In this document: one piece after another, positions 35,255 to 46,693 of the stretch | Numbering within the stretch: position 1 is the first letter of the stretch | Layout: the number at the start of each line of letters is the position of its first letter | Source of the DNA: Filosporella fistucella | Taxonomy: Eukaryota; Ascomycota; Leotiomycetes; Helotiales | Assembly: GCA_030077755.1 (NCBI GenBank) | Contig: JAQJZZ010000002.1 | Location: forward strand, 868,001-932,000 | Reading direction: 5' to 3' | Length of the DNA: 64,000 bases | Program-made: the position numbers and the translations under genes | Notes under the pieces: model-generated | Told to the model about the DNA's origin: nothing | Seen by the model: only the letters and a program-made list of their open reading frames with translations | Databases searched by the model: none

Positions 35255-35278
35255 TTGGATCATTCCAGGTTGATCCAA
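35255..35278 (-). terminator. Perfect 8-bp inverted repeat directly after a stop codon
   Basis: TTGGATCA and TGATCCAA flank an 8-nt spacer. On the minus strand the repeat begins at the base after the TGA of the 735-aa gene, so the mRNA could form a stem-loop abutting the stop codon. Calling it a 3'-end signal is inference. Confidence 0.35.
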
Positions 35279-37669
35279 TCAGACTGTAATGCTGACATTT
35301 TTCCTGCTCTCTGCTTCCTCCAAATGAAATCCAAAAACTAATCTGAACAAATCTTTCAAAAATGTATACTGCCCACTCTTCATCATCCAGCCAACACTCT
35401 TGGCAACATCAACAGCACTAGCCTTTTTCCCTGTTGCAGGAAGAGAACTTGCACTCCTAAATGTAGGGTCACTAAGCACCAAGTTCCGATATGCCCCAAG
35501 CAGAGTTGCATGTGCTGGTAAGGAACCAAATGACCCAGTTGGTAATTGCTTCACAAAATTTTGAAGCGCTGGCGGATCAGCTTTGTTGGGTTTTTCGCTT
35601 GTTGGTGTTGAGCGTGAAAAACCAACATTCATTGCCGCTTTGAGAATAAGAATTTTAAGTCGAGTCAAATTGACATCTTCTGGACTCGTTGCAGTAGTGA
35701 CTGTACTGGAAGACTTTTGACTTCCTTGTGAATATGTTGACAGAGACGATGTCGCACTAGACCATCGTGCATTCGATGCTCGACTTCCTTCTGTCCCTAA
35801 TACAAGAATATTCGGAATATTGGGAGAATTATCCTCTGGTGATATCGGTGTATCTTCAAACTCAGTCGTGGGGGTTTCCGGATTGTAACGTGTCCGAGCA
35901 TGCTCTGGATGTTCTGGATTCTCAGGCAGACTTGGAAGACTATTGCTCTCTGTGTATGCCGATCGACTCATTTGTCCAGATATCTGCGTGAAAGTCGTCT
36001 GCGAAGGTCGTGGTGTGCCTCTTTCTGGCCGAACTTGTGTCCATCCCTCTCGGAAGAGATCACACAATTCCCAACAAGCTTGAACCGCAGATCCAAGGAG
36101 CTCTTCGTCCGCAGCCTTGCCCTCTCTCTTATTTTGTCGTAGGCTGAATAGCATCTCAGCTAAACCCCAACATGCTCGTAGCAAAGCGTCAGTCTCTTCT
36201 GCCAATTCATTTCGTTGTTTCATCAATCGATGGCACAAAGTAATGTAGAAATCGAGAGTCCTCTCCCGAAAAGCCTCTGGAAGGTTTCGATCATGAGTGT
36301 TGTAAAGATGGTTATTCAACTCGAAGCTCACACGAAGAACAGAATCAGCAACTTCATCTTTCCTTTGTCGAACATCAAATAATGATTGGCAAAAATCCCT
36401 GCAGAGATCAAGTGTGGGCCTAACATGGAAGTCGTTATCTTCATCCCGGCTATCGTAAAGCTTCTGGCATAATCTCCAACAACATTTCCAGGCTTTTTCG
36501 TGTGCGTCTCCAGTTCCAGAGTAGCTGAAAATTCTCTCCCGGTGAATGGAGCTGAGACTTGCAAGTGTATTGCACAAAGTCCAACATTCATTCAATGCTG
36601 CTTTCAGGGCATTGGCCTCCTCTTCCGAATTATGAACGGTCCGAGCGTCGAATTCATCCTCCACAGTCTCTCTTTGTTCTTCGGGGATCCCTGCAAACCA
36701 TGAGTATGGCGAAGTCCTCACACTACTATTACTGGACGCACCTTCCAGGCTATGGGCATTACTGGAACGATACCCTCCATATTCACTGAGAGCCTCAACT
36801 TCTTGGCGGGTTTGTGCACGAGGTGTAGCATTCTCCAATCCATATTTGACGGGTGTGATATCTGTAGATATCGGTGGAGGTGAAACTGGGCTGGCAGTCT
36901 AAGATTACTCAGCAGGGTCCTGATAAAGGAATGTCTTGATTTACCTTATCTTTTGGCACCGCCAAGTCTACCCGAATGCTCGCTGGAACAGATGACATAG
37001 GTTCACCTTGCTCGTATGGGGTTGGGGTAGATCTGTCGGTGGTTCGAGGAGGTTCGAAGGTTTCTTTGATAGAAGCCTGAAAATTAGCAGGGTCATAATT
37101 TATATAGGTGTTACTCACAAACTTTCCATAACCCTCCGGCGCATGTATAACAGAAATCGATTCATCGTCTAGAGACGCTCGAAAGTGATCTGGGATATTC
37201 GTGCTTAACCTCTTCAACTATATCCGGTCAGATCATCCAGCATTCTCTGTTGGCAAACCTACTGTAGCTTGCGAATCTCCAGATTGAGAATGTTCGGGTG
37301 GTGAGTATGAGCTCTCGCCAAGCTCGTCCGATGCCTCATCCTCAATCTCAGTTGTCTCTGTCCCGTTCGAAGTTACTGGTGAAGGTCCCACCATATCACT
37401 CGGACTTGTCATTTGTAACCCGTTCGGAGAGAGTCCGTTCTCTTCAATTGAGTTTGGACGAAGACGTGACGATTCGGCAGAGGTGCGCGAAGACCTATAA
37501 TTAACATCAGCGCATGTACGGTTCCGAATATATGCATAACATACAAAGATTGAAAGCGCGGGGAAGGAGTTTGAGCTGGAGAATTGGGCGACATAGAGAA
37601 CTCGGTGTATGGAGAGAAGGCAGACATGATATTTGCTGGTGAAGAGACAAGGGGGCTCTCCAATGCCAT
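35279..37669 (-). CDS. Large fungal protein of unknown function (possibly the DUF7624 family)
   Basis: Five exons, 37669-37545, 37494-37263, 37217-37119, 37076-36945 and 36898-35279, join in frame to 735 aa. Junctions: FQSL|SSRTSAES, DSQAT|LKRLSTN, GYGKF|ASIKETF and PKDK|TASPVSPP. The third intron is 42 nt, a multiple of three without stops; GTGAGT and TTTTCAG favour splicing. The N-terminal 230 residues are Ser/Pro/Thr-rich. A helical region of repeated WxLC units follows (ALNECWTLCNTL, WKCCWRLCQKLYDSR, RPTLDLCRDFCQSLFDVR, TLDFYITLCHRLMKQR, AVQACWELCDLF), like a tandem helical-repeat array. After a Ser/Pro linker, a conserved-looking C-terminal domain runs from LTRLKILILKAAMNVGFSRS to FHLEEAE. 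The family name is from memory and uncertain. No function is known to me. Confidence 0.78.
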
Positions 37670-40600
37670 ATTGTGTACAAGGCTGGATATGCGGCAATCC
37701 TGAAAAGGCTTTTTGAAGCGGCCCTCGAGTTGATTATGAGGGTGAGAGAAGACAGAGATAGTCCCTTGCTCAGATAGGCAGACAGGGCTCTATTAGTTGG
37801 TGTGGGACCTTCAAGGCTGAATGGAGCTTCCGGAGCTCAGCAGCAGAGAAGTCTTGCTGTACCAGTAAGATGGCTGAGGAGAATTTTGGCTTGGAATGGG
37901 TCTGAAGGCATCGGCTGCGCAACCTGTGAGAGGAAGGAAGGCCAGCAGACGCAGTAATAGTCGCAGAGAGGCAGGGAAGGCAGGGAAGGTCGCAGTAGCT
38001 CAGTCTGATCTGCTCGGCAAGATGGCCTACGAGGTGGTCGGAGAATGTGAACGTGAGAGTTGACCGCAGGTACGTTCACAAAGGTGCATATCGTGGCCGA
38101 ATGCTAGACAGATGCGGTCGGTGGAGATGTATCTGACTGTCTCTCAACTACACACCAGTCAGTCAGTTGCGGGTTGCAGTTGGAGTGGTAAGGTAAGGCA
38201 ATAGACGAGAGGTGGGTAGAAAGTGGAAGTGGAGGTGGTAGCGTTGTGTGGTGGTGGAAAGGTGGAAGGTGTGGCACTTGCTGTGCCGTCCAGCAGACAA
38301 GAACAGAGAACAATCAACGTTCGCTAGCCTGGGGGTAACCCTGCCAGCTGCGAGAGCTGGGAATTGGCTGTGGAATTGGCAGGGACTGCACGACCGACCC
38401 AGTGGAGAGCGGAGGAGGATGGGGAGGAAGAGGAGGAGTAGTAGGAGGAGGCGGTAGAGAAGAGGTGAGGTGAGAAATAGGTATGAAAATGATAAAAGAT
38501 CGGTAAGGTAGGTAGTGCACGGGCAAATGCAGCCGTCAATAATGAAAGTACGTGATGACCATGGAATAGCAAGCAATAAGGTAATTCAAGGCACATTCAC
38601 ATAAGGCGGGGGGAGAATAGTAGGCGTGTGCGGGAAGAATTGAACAGAGCCGGGTCTAGGATGGGTGGATGGATGGAGATGGAGATGGATATGGATATGG
38701 ACACCGTACAGTAGGTAGGATGGCAGAGAAAGTGAGAGGACGAGGACGAGCATGAGCACGAGCACGAGGAAGAGGAGAGGTGGGATGTATCCATGTAGTG
38801 GACCTGTGAACTGGCGGAGAGATGAAGCCTGCTCTGGTGGTGAGGAAGTACGGAGGTAAGGTAGGTAAGAGTATGAGTAACTGACTGAGTGGGAGTGGAG
38901 AGTAACAGAGCGATAGAGAGAGAGAAAGACGTCGGGTTATTCGCAACTCGTTAGGCTGAGATGAAGTGGAAGCGTGAAGTGGAAGCGTGAAGTGTGATCT
39001 GGAAGTGATGTGGGCGAGGCCTTGGGTGTGTTGGTTTCTCAGTCTCCCTCCCCTCCTATGGTTTGTTTTGAACGGTCGCATCCACGGAACATCTCCTCCT
39101 TACCACGGCTCACCTCCCTTTGCTTTCTTTCTCCACTCACCAACACCTTTGGCTCTCCGTACTTTTTCCACATCTACCACCAAGTCCCTCGAATTACAAT
39201 CACCATCCTCCTCTACCTCATGCATTGTGGCCTCAATGTGGCAGAGAGCTAAAGAAGGCAGTTGAAGTTGTTGTGCAGCTTGATTTAAAGCCAACGAATC
39301 ATACCTGCAGATGCGCGTCTCTTGATCGAAGGCTGCATGGCCATGCAGGCATACTTGGGCGCTTAGAAGTGAAGTCAAGGGAACTTCAAGTCGGTGTTCA
39401 ATCTTCGGGTCTGCTCTACTCTGATCTGTTCTAGTCTGATCTGCTCTAGGTAGTCTTCAACCTACCCTGCTTTCCTTCAGCCAATATCTGTCCGATTACG
39501 ACTCTACTATCATTCCAACATTCTCGCTTCTTCTTCCGCTCTGTGGTCCTCCCCTCAACATGGACCATGTCGTGCCTTCTCTCATTAAGAAGTCTCCGGG
39601 TCCTACCTTTCTATCCCGAGTACCTCGTCCTCCACCCGTTGAAAGCTTGAAACAATATCCCTCAAGGATAAATAACAAAATATGTGACGACTCACAGAGC
39701 ACATCCACTATCCAATCAACCTCCTCCTCTAACCACGGACAATCAATATCTCCCACTCCTCCCCCATTCCTGAGCGGGATGGGCCGTATACGGTAACAAA
39801 CCATATCGCATCCTCGACCTCGACTTACAAAGAACATTGTCTGATCATCCAACAAGTGAAGATCTACAAATTCTAGTCTACTGACTGTACCATGAAAGAA
39901 CCAGCCATCCATCATCCAACCGGCCCAATTCCTGCAGTCATCATTTACGATGCTTTTTTCTCTGGCCATTTTCCTGCCAACACTTTCACTTACACACCAG
40001 TTATGACCACCTCTTCAGACGGTGAGCCGGTGGCCCAATCTTATGCTAGAAGATCCAGCCCCCAAGACTTCGGAGAATTTAGTTCCCTAGTCTTAATTCG
40101 TGAATTTACGATCTATCAATACTGGTTGGCTGGCTCGTTAACTACTCGGCAAGAAATTCAGCTGTAACAGGTTTCTTATTCTTTTGTGTGAGATGGAGGG
40201 GGACTTTGCAAACTTGAAATCAAGCTGACGACAACACATGCTTGCAAGTTGCAATTTGATCCTGCTATCGATGCGATAAGCGGCTCTCAATGTGGAAGAT
40301 GGAGAGGGGGCACCAAAATCGCTTCCCGCATTAAACATTCTGCGCCGCTTCTAGCCTTACAGCATCTCCACTGCGCTGCGCTTGCATAGGCGCCGACTTG
40401 TGACAATAATCCTATCAAGACCCAAGCAACTGAACTATTATCCTTGAAAATATATGTTAGATGCCACAAAATCTCTGTGCAACCAACACAAGAAGATTTA
40501 GCCTTGAGGAAAGGCGGAGTGAGATCCTCAATTGAGGCTACATGTCCATGCAAACGGCACAATCATGCGTTGTTCATGCAATTGAAAGGCACGGAATCGG

Positions 40601-41056
40601 AGAAAGCTCGAAAAAGAGATGTGACAGAAAACAAGATGAGTGTGAGATGGCGCCTACGTCGTGTTGGGTTCGGCTGCGGCGGTCGCGGGTAATGTGTGCT
40701 TGTGTTGGGATTTGGGAATGAGGAGAATTCATCTGATATTGGGAATCGATCATCTGTAGGAGTCCAAGCCCCAGAATCCAAGCCCTCAGATTTCATGCTC
40801 AAGAATCCATACCTCCAAGCCTCCAACGCCTTTCACAATACGCCTGTTATGCAACCGCTAATACTGCCCCTCATACTGAACGCCCATGCCTTGCCCTATT
40901 GCACACCCAAAGCTGCCTTTCTCGATTCTCGGTCTGCAGGATTATATCTATGAAGCTGTTAGATGGGTCTTAATAATGGCCGCGGAGGCTATGGAAGGCA
41001 GATTTGTAGAGTAAAACGGGTTGGTGTAGTGCTGTATGCTGTTGTGAACCAGGGAC
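37670..41056. other. Intergenic region including a probable long 5' leader on the minus strand
   Basis: On the minus strand 37670-39080 is pyrimidine-rich with many short overlapping open frames, resembling a long leader and promoter of the 735-aa gene. GATGGA/GATATG microsatellites (about 38669-38700) and a GAGCAC repeat (about 38752-38768) lie inside. From 39100 to 41056 I find no coding exon on either strand. Confidence 0.4.
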
Positions 41057-41336
41057 CTACTTGAGCAGCTTCTCAATGAGATCAACATGTGTCATAATCA
41101 TCCTTCGACAGCAGTATCGCTTGCATCCCAACTGATCCATAGCATCACTACCAACAAGTCAGCAATGAAAAAGCCTTGGGGGTGATTCAACTTGCCCATC
41201 CAAAACTTGCTCGTCGATGAGCTTGAGATAACGTTCCCAAAGATCTCCCACAACCTGCGCCGAGTTAGATGGCGGAGTTGGTGGCTGGGCTTTGACTTAC
41301 CTTCCCGCAGGAAAAACAGCGCACTGGAATAATCAT
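41057..41336 (-). CDS. RPB10: RNA polymerases I, II and III shared subunit Rpb10 (ABC10-beta)
   Basis: Three exons, 41336-41301, 41254-41196 and 41147-41057, encode at least 61 aa. The start [13 protein letters not shown] has the invariant CFSCGK. The second half, [21 protein letters not shown], supplies the atypical Cys-Cys pair, so the four-cysteine zinc site is complete. The second intron (41195-41148) uses a GC donor (GATGG|GCAAGT) and the acceptor GTAG, giving VLDGDAMDQLG. No GT donor in the area restores this sequence. Rpb10 is essential for assembly of all three nuclear polymerases. Family members are usually about 70 aa; here the frame ends LLK at TAG inside AAGTAGGT. That could instead be a third donor (CTCAA|GTAGGT) leading to a short downstream exon, so the 3' end is uncertain. 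Confidence 0.88.
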
Positions 41337-41754
41337 CTTGATTTGTATGTGGAGGAATAATAGTAGACCCTTTGTGTTGTGCGGTGAGCTTGCGAAGGGA
41401 ATTGTTCGTCGTCGCGTCGATTGTCAAAATATTTTAGAACATAATTTTGAGGCACGTGATCGAGTACAGTAAAACACAACCCCGCCAAAGGTAAAATAAT
41501 TCACAAAAATACATTTAGATTGACTTAATTTTGCAGCAATTGTGAAAAGAACTCTCTCTTCAAGTACCAAATAATTGATATCTAAAAACCAAAAGCCCAT
41601 TCTGCCCCAGAACGCTGAACCTCCCCAAAACTCAAATTGACAAGGGTCCTCACGCTAGTGGTGAACTTTTTAACTGATAGCAAAAAAAGTTCGCGATTAA
41701 GAAGAGAGAGAGTAGAACCCGCAAACCCTCCAAAAACGGACTCTGACAACCACC
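41337..41754. promoter_or_regulatory. Shared divergent promoter of RPB10 and UTP17
   Basis: 418 bp separate the two start codons. A CACGTG at 41453-41458 (context GGCACGTGATCG) lies near the middle. Both genes serve ribosome production, so shared control is plausible but inferred. Confidence 0.5.
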
Positions 41755-44700
41755 ATGGCTTCAGCACTGAAGCGCAAGAGAGCCCAAGCAGAGGTCCTCG
41801 AGACTCCCAAACGAGCTAAATCCGTGAATTCTCTCAAGGGAAAAGATGGCAGAGTTCCAATTGAAAGTGCCGGCTGGGAAGCTGCTTTTAACCCGTCTGC
41901 TGGTGTTACAAAAGCGGAGGAATTGAGCAAGAGCAATGGGGTGAACGGGAGAGAGAATGGATTAGTTTCTCCTGAGCCGCTGGATTTCGAGACCTTTGTC
42001 GCGGAGGCTGCGAGTGAGGAGGGGATGGTAATATCGAAGAGGAAAGAGAGGAGGAGGCAGAAAACGCAGGGTGAGATTGAGGAGTTGGCGCAGAAGAGAT
42101 TGGTGAAATCTCTGCAGAAGGAAGAAGAGCCTTGGAAATTGTCGGAGCCGATTGCGGGGAGAATGATAAATGCTGATCCTGTCTTTACGCCGGATGAAAA
42201 GTATGTTTGCTGTCTTGCTTGGAGATATGTGCTAATGGATGTAATAGGTTTTTTATTGTTGCTACGAGATCTAGTATCCAGGTATACTCGACTACGAATT
42301 CTCTCCTCACCCGATCCATTAAATTGGACTTGACCAGGTCAGATGGAGGTTCCCATCGTATCATCGCATATTCTCTCTCGCCCACTCTATCAAACATCCT
42401 CTGGGTAGCCTGTTCCAGCGGGGCAGTCTTCAGCATCGACTGGACGACCGGAAGCGGAACTGATCAGTCATGGAGTATATCTTCCACGGGATGTGTGCAT
42501 ATGACAGTAGCGTCCATGGAATCGAATGGTCGGAGAAGAGACGTGGTTTTCACAACTGAGATTAAGAAAGATGGTGGATATCGAATCACAGCGAACGAGT
42601 TGGCTGATCCGCGTGGACCTGTTGCGATTGCTGCTAGGACGATATATACTTCTCCACATCGAATCCAGTTTTTAAAGACGGCTAGTGAGGGTGCTGTCAT
42701 TGCTGCTGCGTCTGGGAATAGGATTCTGCTTGGACGGTTACGGTCTACAGATTACAACACTATCGACAAGATCAGATATGAGTTTCGAGTCTTTGAGTCT
42801 ACTGATGTTATCAAATCCTTGGATATCAGGGTTGAGAATAAGAGGCGTCCGGAACTGGAGACACCAAAGAAAGCTGTTCAGAAATTGCCGGTGGTGGATC
42901 TTGTGGTTGGTGATGTGAGGGGCGTGATATTTTTGCATAATGATCTGCTTGCGAAATTGTTCTCTCAATTGCAGGATGGATCACTTCCACTGGGAGTTAA
43001 TATCATACCACGAAAGTTGCATTGGCATAGACAGGCGGTGCATACTGTCAAGTTCTCATTAGATGGTAAGGCTGACTTCTCCAGACTGTTTGACCTATGC
43101 TCATATATTTAGGAAACTATATCATCTCTGGTGGTGTTGAGACTGTCCTTGTTCTATGGCAATTAGACACCGGGAAGCACCAGTTCTTGCCTCACATGTC
43201 TGCTACTATCCAGAATGTCGTTGTATCCCCAACTGGAACATCATACGCGATACAGCTCTCAGACAACTCCGCCATGGTTCTGTCTACAGCTGAACTCTCA
43301 CCAACAGCAAATGTCTCCGGCATCCAAACATCAGTAATCGAATCCGAAGCATCTCTAGAATCAACAGTTGAGAGAGTCGAAGAAGCTACTTGGGGACAGC
43401 CAGTATTACAAAGAACGCCAGCTGTCATCAACCCCGCAGATCCTTCTCGACTTCTGGTTGGCGTCGGACAAATGCAAGAAGTCAGGGCACAGAATCCCTT
43501 TGTCATGAGCAATCCTTTCCTCCAGACTTTTGATCTCGCATCTGGTCACAATGTCTCCCGGCAAGCCCTGACACGAACAAACGTCACAAATATCACTGTA
43601 ATACCTAATGCCACTCGACTTTCCGAACCGAGAGTTACTCATATTAAAATCTCCCATGATGGAGAATGGCTGGCGACAGTCGATGAGTGGACTCCACCAA
43701 CTAAAGATATCGAATTCTTGAAACACCAGGAGAAAGATCTTCTCGTTGAGAAGGAACAGAGACGAGAAGTATTCCTCAAGTTTTGGCAGTGGAGTACGGA
43801 GAGTGATTCTTTTGAACTTGTATCCAGAATTGATGCTCCACACGCTTCGGCTCAAGGATCTGGTAATGCGGGCAGGATTTTAGATCTCGTAGCAGATCCA
43901 AGTTCCCTTCGATTCTCCACCATAGGGGAAGATGGGATCGTACGAACTTGGTCTACGAAGACAAGAAAACGAGACGGGGTTGTTGTACGAGCGAATGGGA
44001 AGCCCTTGAGGAATTGGGTCTGCGAGCATTCTATTTCTCTCGGGAAGCCAGAACTCCCGGATATCTCAAATCATCCTAGAAAATCCGCGGCTACCGGTCG
44101 CGTTGCATTTTCTGAAGATGGATCGACATTAGCTGCTACATGTACAAGTAGTGAAGAAGCTGTCCATCTGATCGATCCAGAATCTGGCATTGTTCGATTA
44201 GTGCATACTGGACTTGTCGAGGGCGAAATTCATGGTATGGAATTCCTGGGTCAAGATTTGATTGTACTCTCCGATAGACTACAAGTCTTCGACGTTGTCT
44301 CCGAAGATGTAAGATTAAACATCAAGCTCAGCGCAGCAACGCTAGCGCTCTCCCACAAACAGAAATCAGAAATGATTCACTTGGCAGTCGACGCTAAGAG
44401 CTGCACTTTCGCCATTGCCCTACCTAGAATCCACGATACGGTCCCAGCCCCTAAAAAACAAACCCTTCGAGGAGCAAGTTCCGAACTCATCGTCTTTCAC
44501 CAAGATAGCCCGGAACCACAATTCAAAGAGTGGTTCCCGACTATGATTTCAGCGCTGTTGCCAGCAGTAGGATCAGAAGGTTACATCACCCTCGACGGCG
44601 CTGCAGAGATCCGCACCGTCCTTAGGAAGGGAACACAAGCCATCACATCTCTTGCACAATCAACCTCAGCATTGAATCTCGACACTGTAGAAGAAGCCTC

Positions 44701-44941
44701 AGGTGATCTTCTCCGTCTAGCTGAAGCTGAAGACGAAGAAATGGAAGACGAGCAATTACTCACTCCTGCTCCAACTCAAGACGGCGAAGAAGATGATGAC
44801 AATGAGTTCCCAGTCGTAACAACACAGCAACTGGCAAGTATCTTTGATATTGGACCTGCGTTTGCGCTACCTCCTATGCAGGAGATGTTTTTCCAGGTCG
44901 CGGATTTGTTTTCTGGGAAACCGATTAGGAAAGTTGAGTAG
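41755..44941 (+). CDS. UTP17: U3 snoRNP protein Utp17/Nan1 (WDR75-like), WD40 protein
   Basis: Three exons, 41755-42200, 42248-43065 and 43113-44941, encode 1030 aa. Exon 1 has a Lys-rich nuclear/nucleolar N-terminus (LKRKRAQAEVLETPKRAKS) and then ERRRQKTQGEIEELAQKRL. Junctions give DEKFFIVATRSSIQVYST and KFSLDGNYIISGGVETVLVLW, the latter a classical WD-type strand pair. WD40-like repeats continue to about residue 800, including HIKISHDGEWLATVDEW, DPSSLRFSTIGEDGIVRTW and VAFSEDGSTLAATC. The acidic C-terminal tail and the end FFQVADLFSGKPIRKVE suit the family. Utp17/WDR75 belongs to the t-UTP (UtpA) subcomplex, which joins rDNA transcription to early 18S rRNA processing in the nucleolus. Confidence 0.87.
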
Positions 44942-45641
44942 AGCTTTTCTGGAGATAGTGAGGGGATGGTATTACATTGCATAGTGGTAGTGATTGATAG
45001 TTGCGTTTGTAGCGCTTGGCTGGATGGGCGTATGTGGATACTTAGGATTGGTGTTTATACGTAGAGGTGATGAAAGAAAAGTTGAGAATTGAGAATGGAT
45101 GAGTTACATACATATGCTGTTTGTTGTGTTTTATTTTGTTCTCCTGTATTGCCTCACGCCTTGACTCTGATTGCAGATTTGAAGCGCGAGTGCTGTGCAA
45201 CTATGATTTTACACGTATCTATTGTTTAATCATATTTCTTCCCATGCTACCCGCTCGTCTCTTCCATTGTATTTGGTGTTTGGTCTCTGGTATCTGAATT
45301 GTCCCGGATCCGCGGAAATTTATTAGATTTGATAGTACAATGTACTATGAACGCTCATAGGAACAAGAGCTGGGCACAAGATGCTACAAAGTCCATCATC
45401 CCAACGCCGATCTCTCTAATCCGTATCTCATACCTCATAGCGCGAGCGTTTCCATTTTTTTCAACCTAGTTTCTGTCATGATAGGTAGCCCTCTTCCATC
45501 GAAAGTATTTGCTTTTCAAGATTGAGTTGGAGTATCATACAAAACCTCTTCATCCCTCACATTTCACCCTTCTTCCTGCGCTTCTCCCATTCTCACCATC
45601 CTTCCCGAAAGTACCTTATCTTCACTCTCCAGCAGCAATCA
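44942..45641. other. Intergenic region after UTP17
   Basis: This is the 3' flank of UTP17. No coding exon is recognised before the ATG at 45642. Confidence 0.5.
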
Positions 45642-46693
45642 TGAGATCCCTAATCCCGCTCCCCCTCATCAGCGTCGTATCCTCCGCCGTAAGTGTAAAC
45701 GTTAGGGCACATAACGGACTAGAAAACCGACAAGGAGGAGGTCTCTTCGGTGGCCAATGTGGGATTCCGTTTCATACTAATTTTGGGTGTTCGATTGATG
45801 GGAATATTATCTATGTTTTCCTTCCTTCTTCATGCTGTCTGTGAAGGCGTTGTTTGCATGGTACTTGGATTGTGTTTGCTTTTGAATTGTGGGTTGGTGT
45901 GAAACTATTGTGGCTTGTGAGATGGTGAGGGTCTCTCCAGGACGGTGCTCGATGTTCAGGCCTTTTCTTCTACTCGACCGTGGTATATTTGTAGATACCT
46001 ATATTATAAGACTGACCTGGCTCGTTAGGGGAGCAAACCACAACCTTACAGATCTAACCTGCCGCTTCGACACCACGTTTCTCCCCTCTCCTCTAACCTT
46101 CTCCCTCTCCTCTAACCTTCTCCCTCTCTTCCCACACACCCCGCCTGACTCAGCTCGCCCTCCCGAACCCATGGGAAAATTTCTTTCTTCCCCAAATACA
46201 CCTATACATTTCCGTCTTAACGGCGGTCAATTGACTCCTCTAGTCAAAGGCGAGCAGGGATATACACATGAGTATTTAGTGACTGATAGTGGAGAAGATG
46301 ATGAAGGAAGCCAATGAGTGTTTCTGAACGGGATCTTTGGGACACAGAGTGGGACGGAGGCGTTGAGGGGGAAGGTGGGACTTAAGTGTTTGGGGGTGCC
46401 TACGTTTCCTGCGTTAGTGCTGCATCCACCTGAGGGGTGTATGTTTCTCGCTATTTTCTTAACCCTTGGGGGAGGAGGAAAGAGTATGCTAATGGGATAT
46501 AGAAATATTCATCGCGGATGTGAATTCCCAAGAAGATGAGAGGGTACAGTGGTATGTTGATACTCCTGGGAATGGGAGGTTAAATCTTATGGTTTCAATC
46601 TTTGGAGATCGGGAGATGAGAAGACTGACTTTGGTAGTTGATCTTGCAGCTGATTACCAGCCTATTGATGTTATTGCTTTACCCGTGTTGTAG
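45642..46693 (+). pseudogene. Probable eroded gene for a secreted protein
   Basis: An ATG at 45642 starts a signal-peptide-like segment (MRSLIPLPLISVVSSAVSV), followed by a Gly- and Cys-containing stretch (GGGLFGGQCGIPFHTNFGCS). A second coding-like part around 46030-46440 includes NHNLTDLTCRFDTTF, FRLNGGQLTPLVKGEQGYTH and then, after an in-frame TGA at 46315-46317, FLNGIFGTQSGTEALRGKVG. A third part, 46503-46693, reads EIFIADVNSQEDERVQWYVD to a TAG. The apparent intron between parts two and three (GTATGT at 46439, acceptor AG at 46501-46502) would create TAA at the junction. Two defects in otherwise protein-like sequence suggest decay, though my splice model may be wrong. I do not recognise the family. 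Confidence 0.4.
46087..46124. repeat. Tandem 19-bp direct duplication
   Basis: The pyrimidine-rich unit CTCCTCTAACCTTCTCCCT occurs twice head to tail (boundaries within a few bases). It lies inside the eroded gene region. Confidence 0.5.

Larger units (their letters stand above)
34624..35278. other. Convergent intergenic region with two inverted repeats
   Basis: This is the 3' flank of the plus-strand gene at 33457 and of the minus-strand gene ending at 35279. It contains the two palindromes listed at 35211-35230 and 35255-35278. Confidence 0.5.

Noticed and set aside
38163..39081. Several 80-141 codon minus-strand frames rich in Ser/Pro/Leu
   Set aside because: Overlapping frames in pyrimidine-rich DNA with no domain or splice logic; more likely leader of the 735-aa gene.
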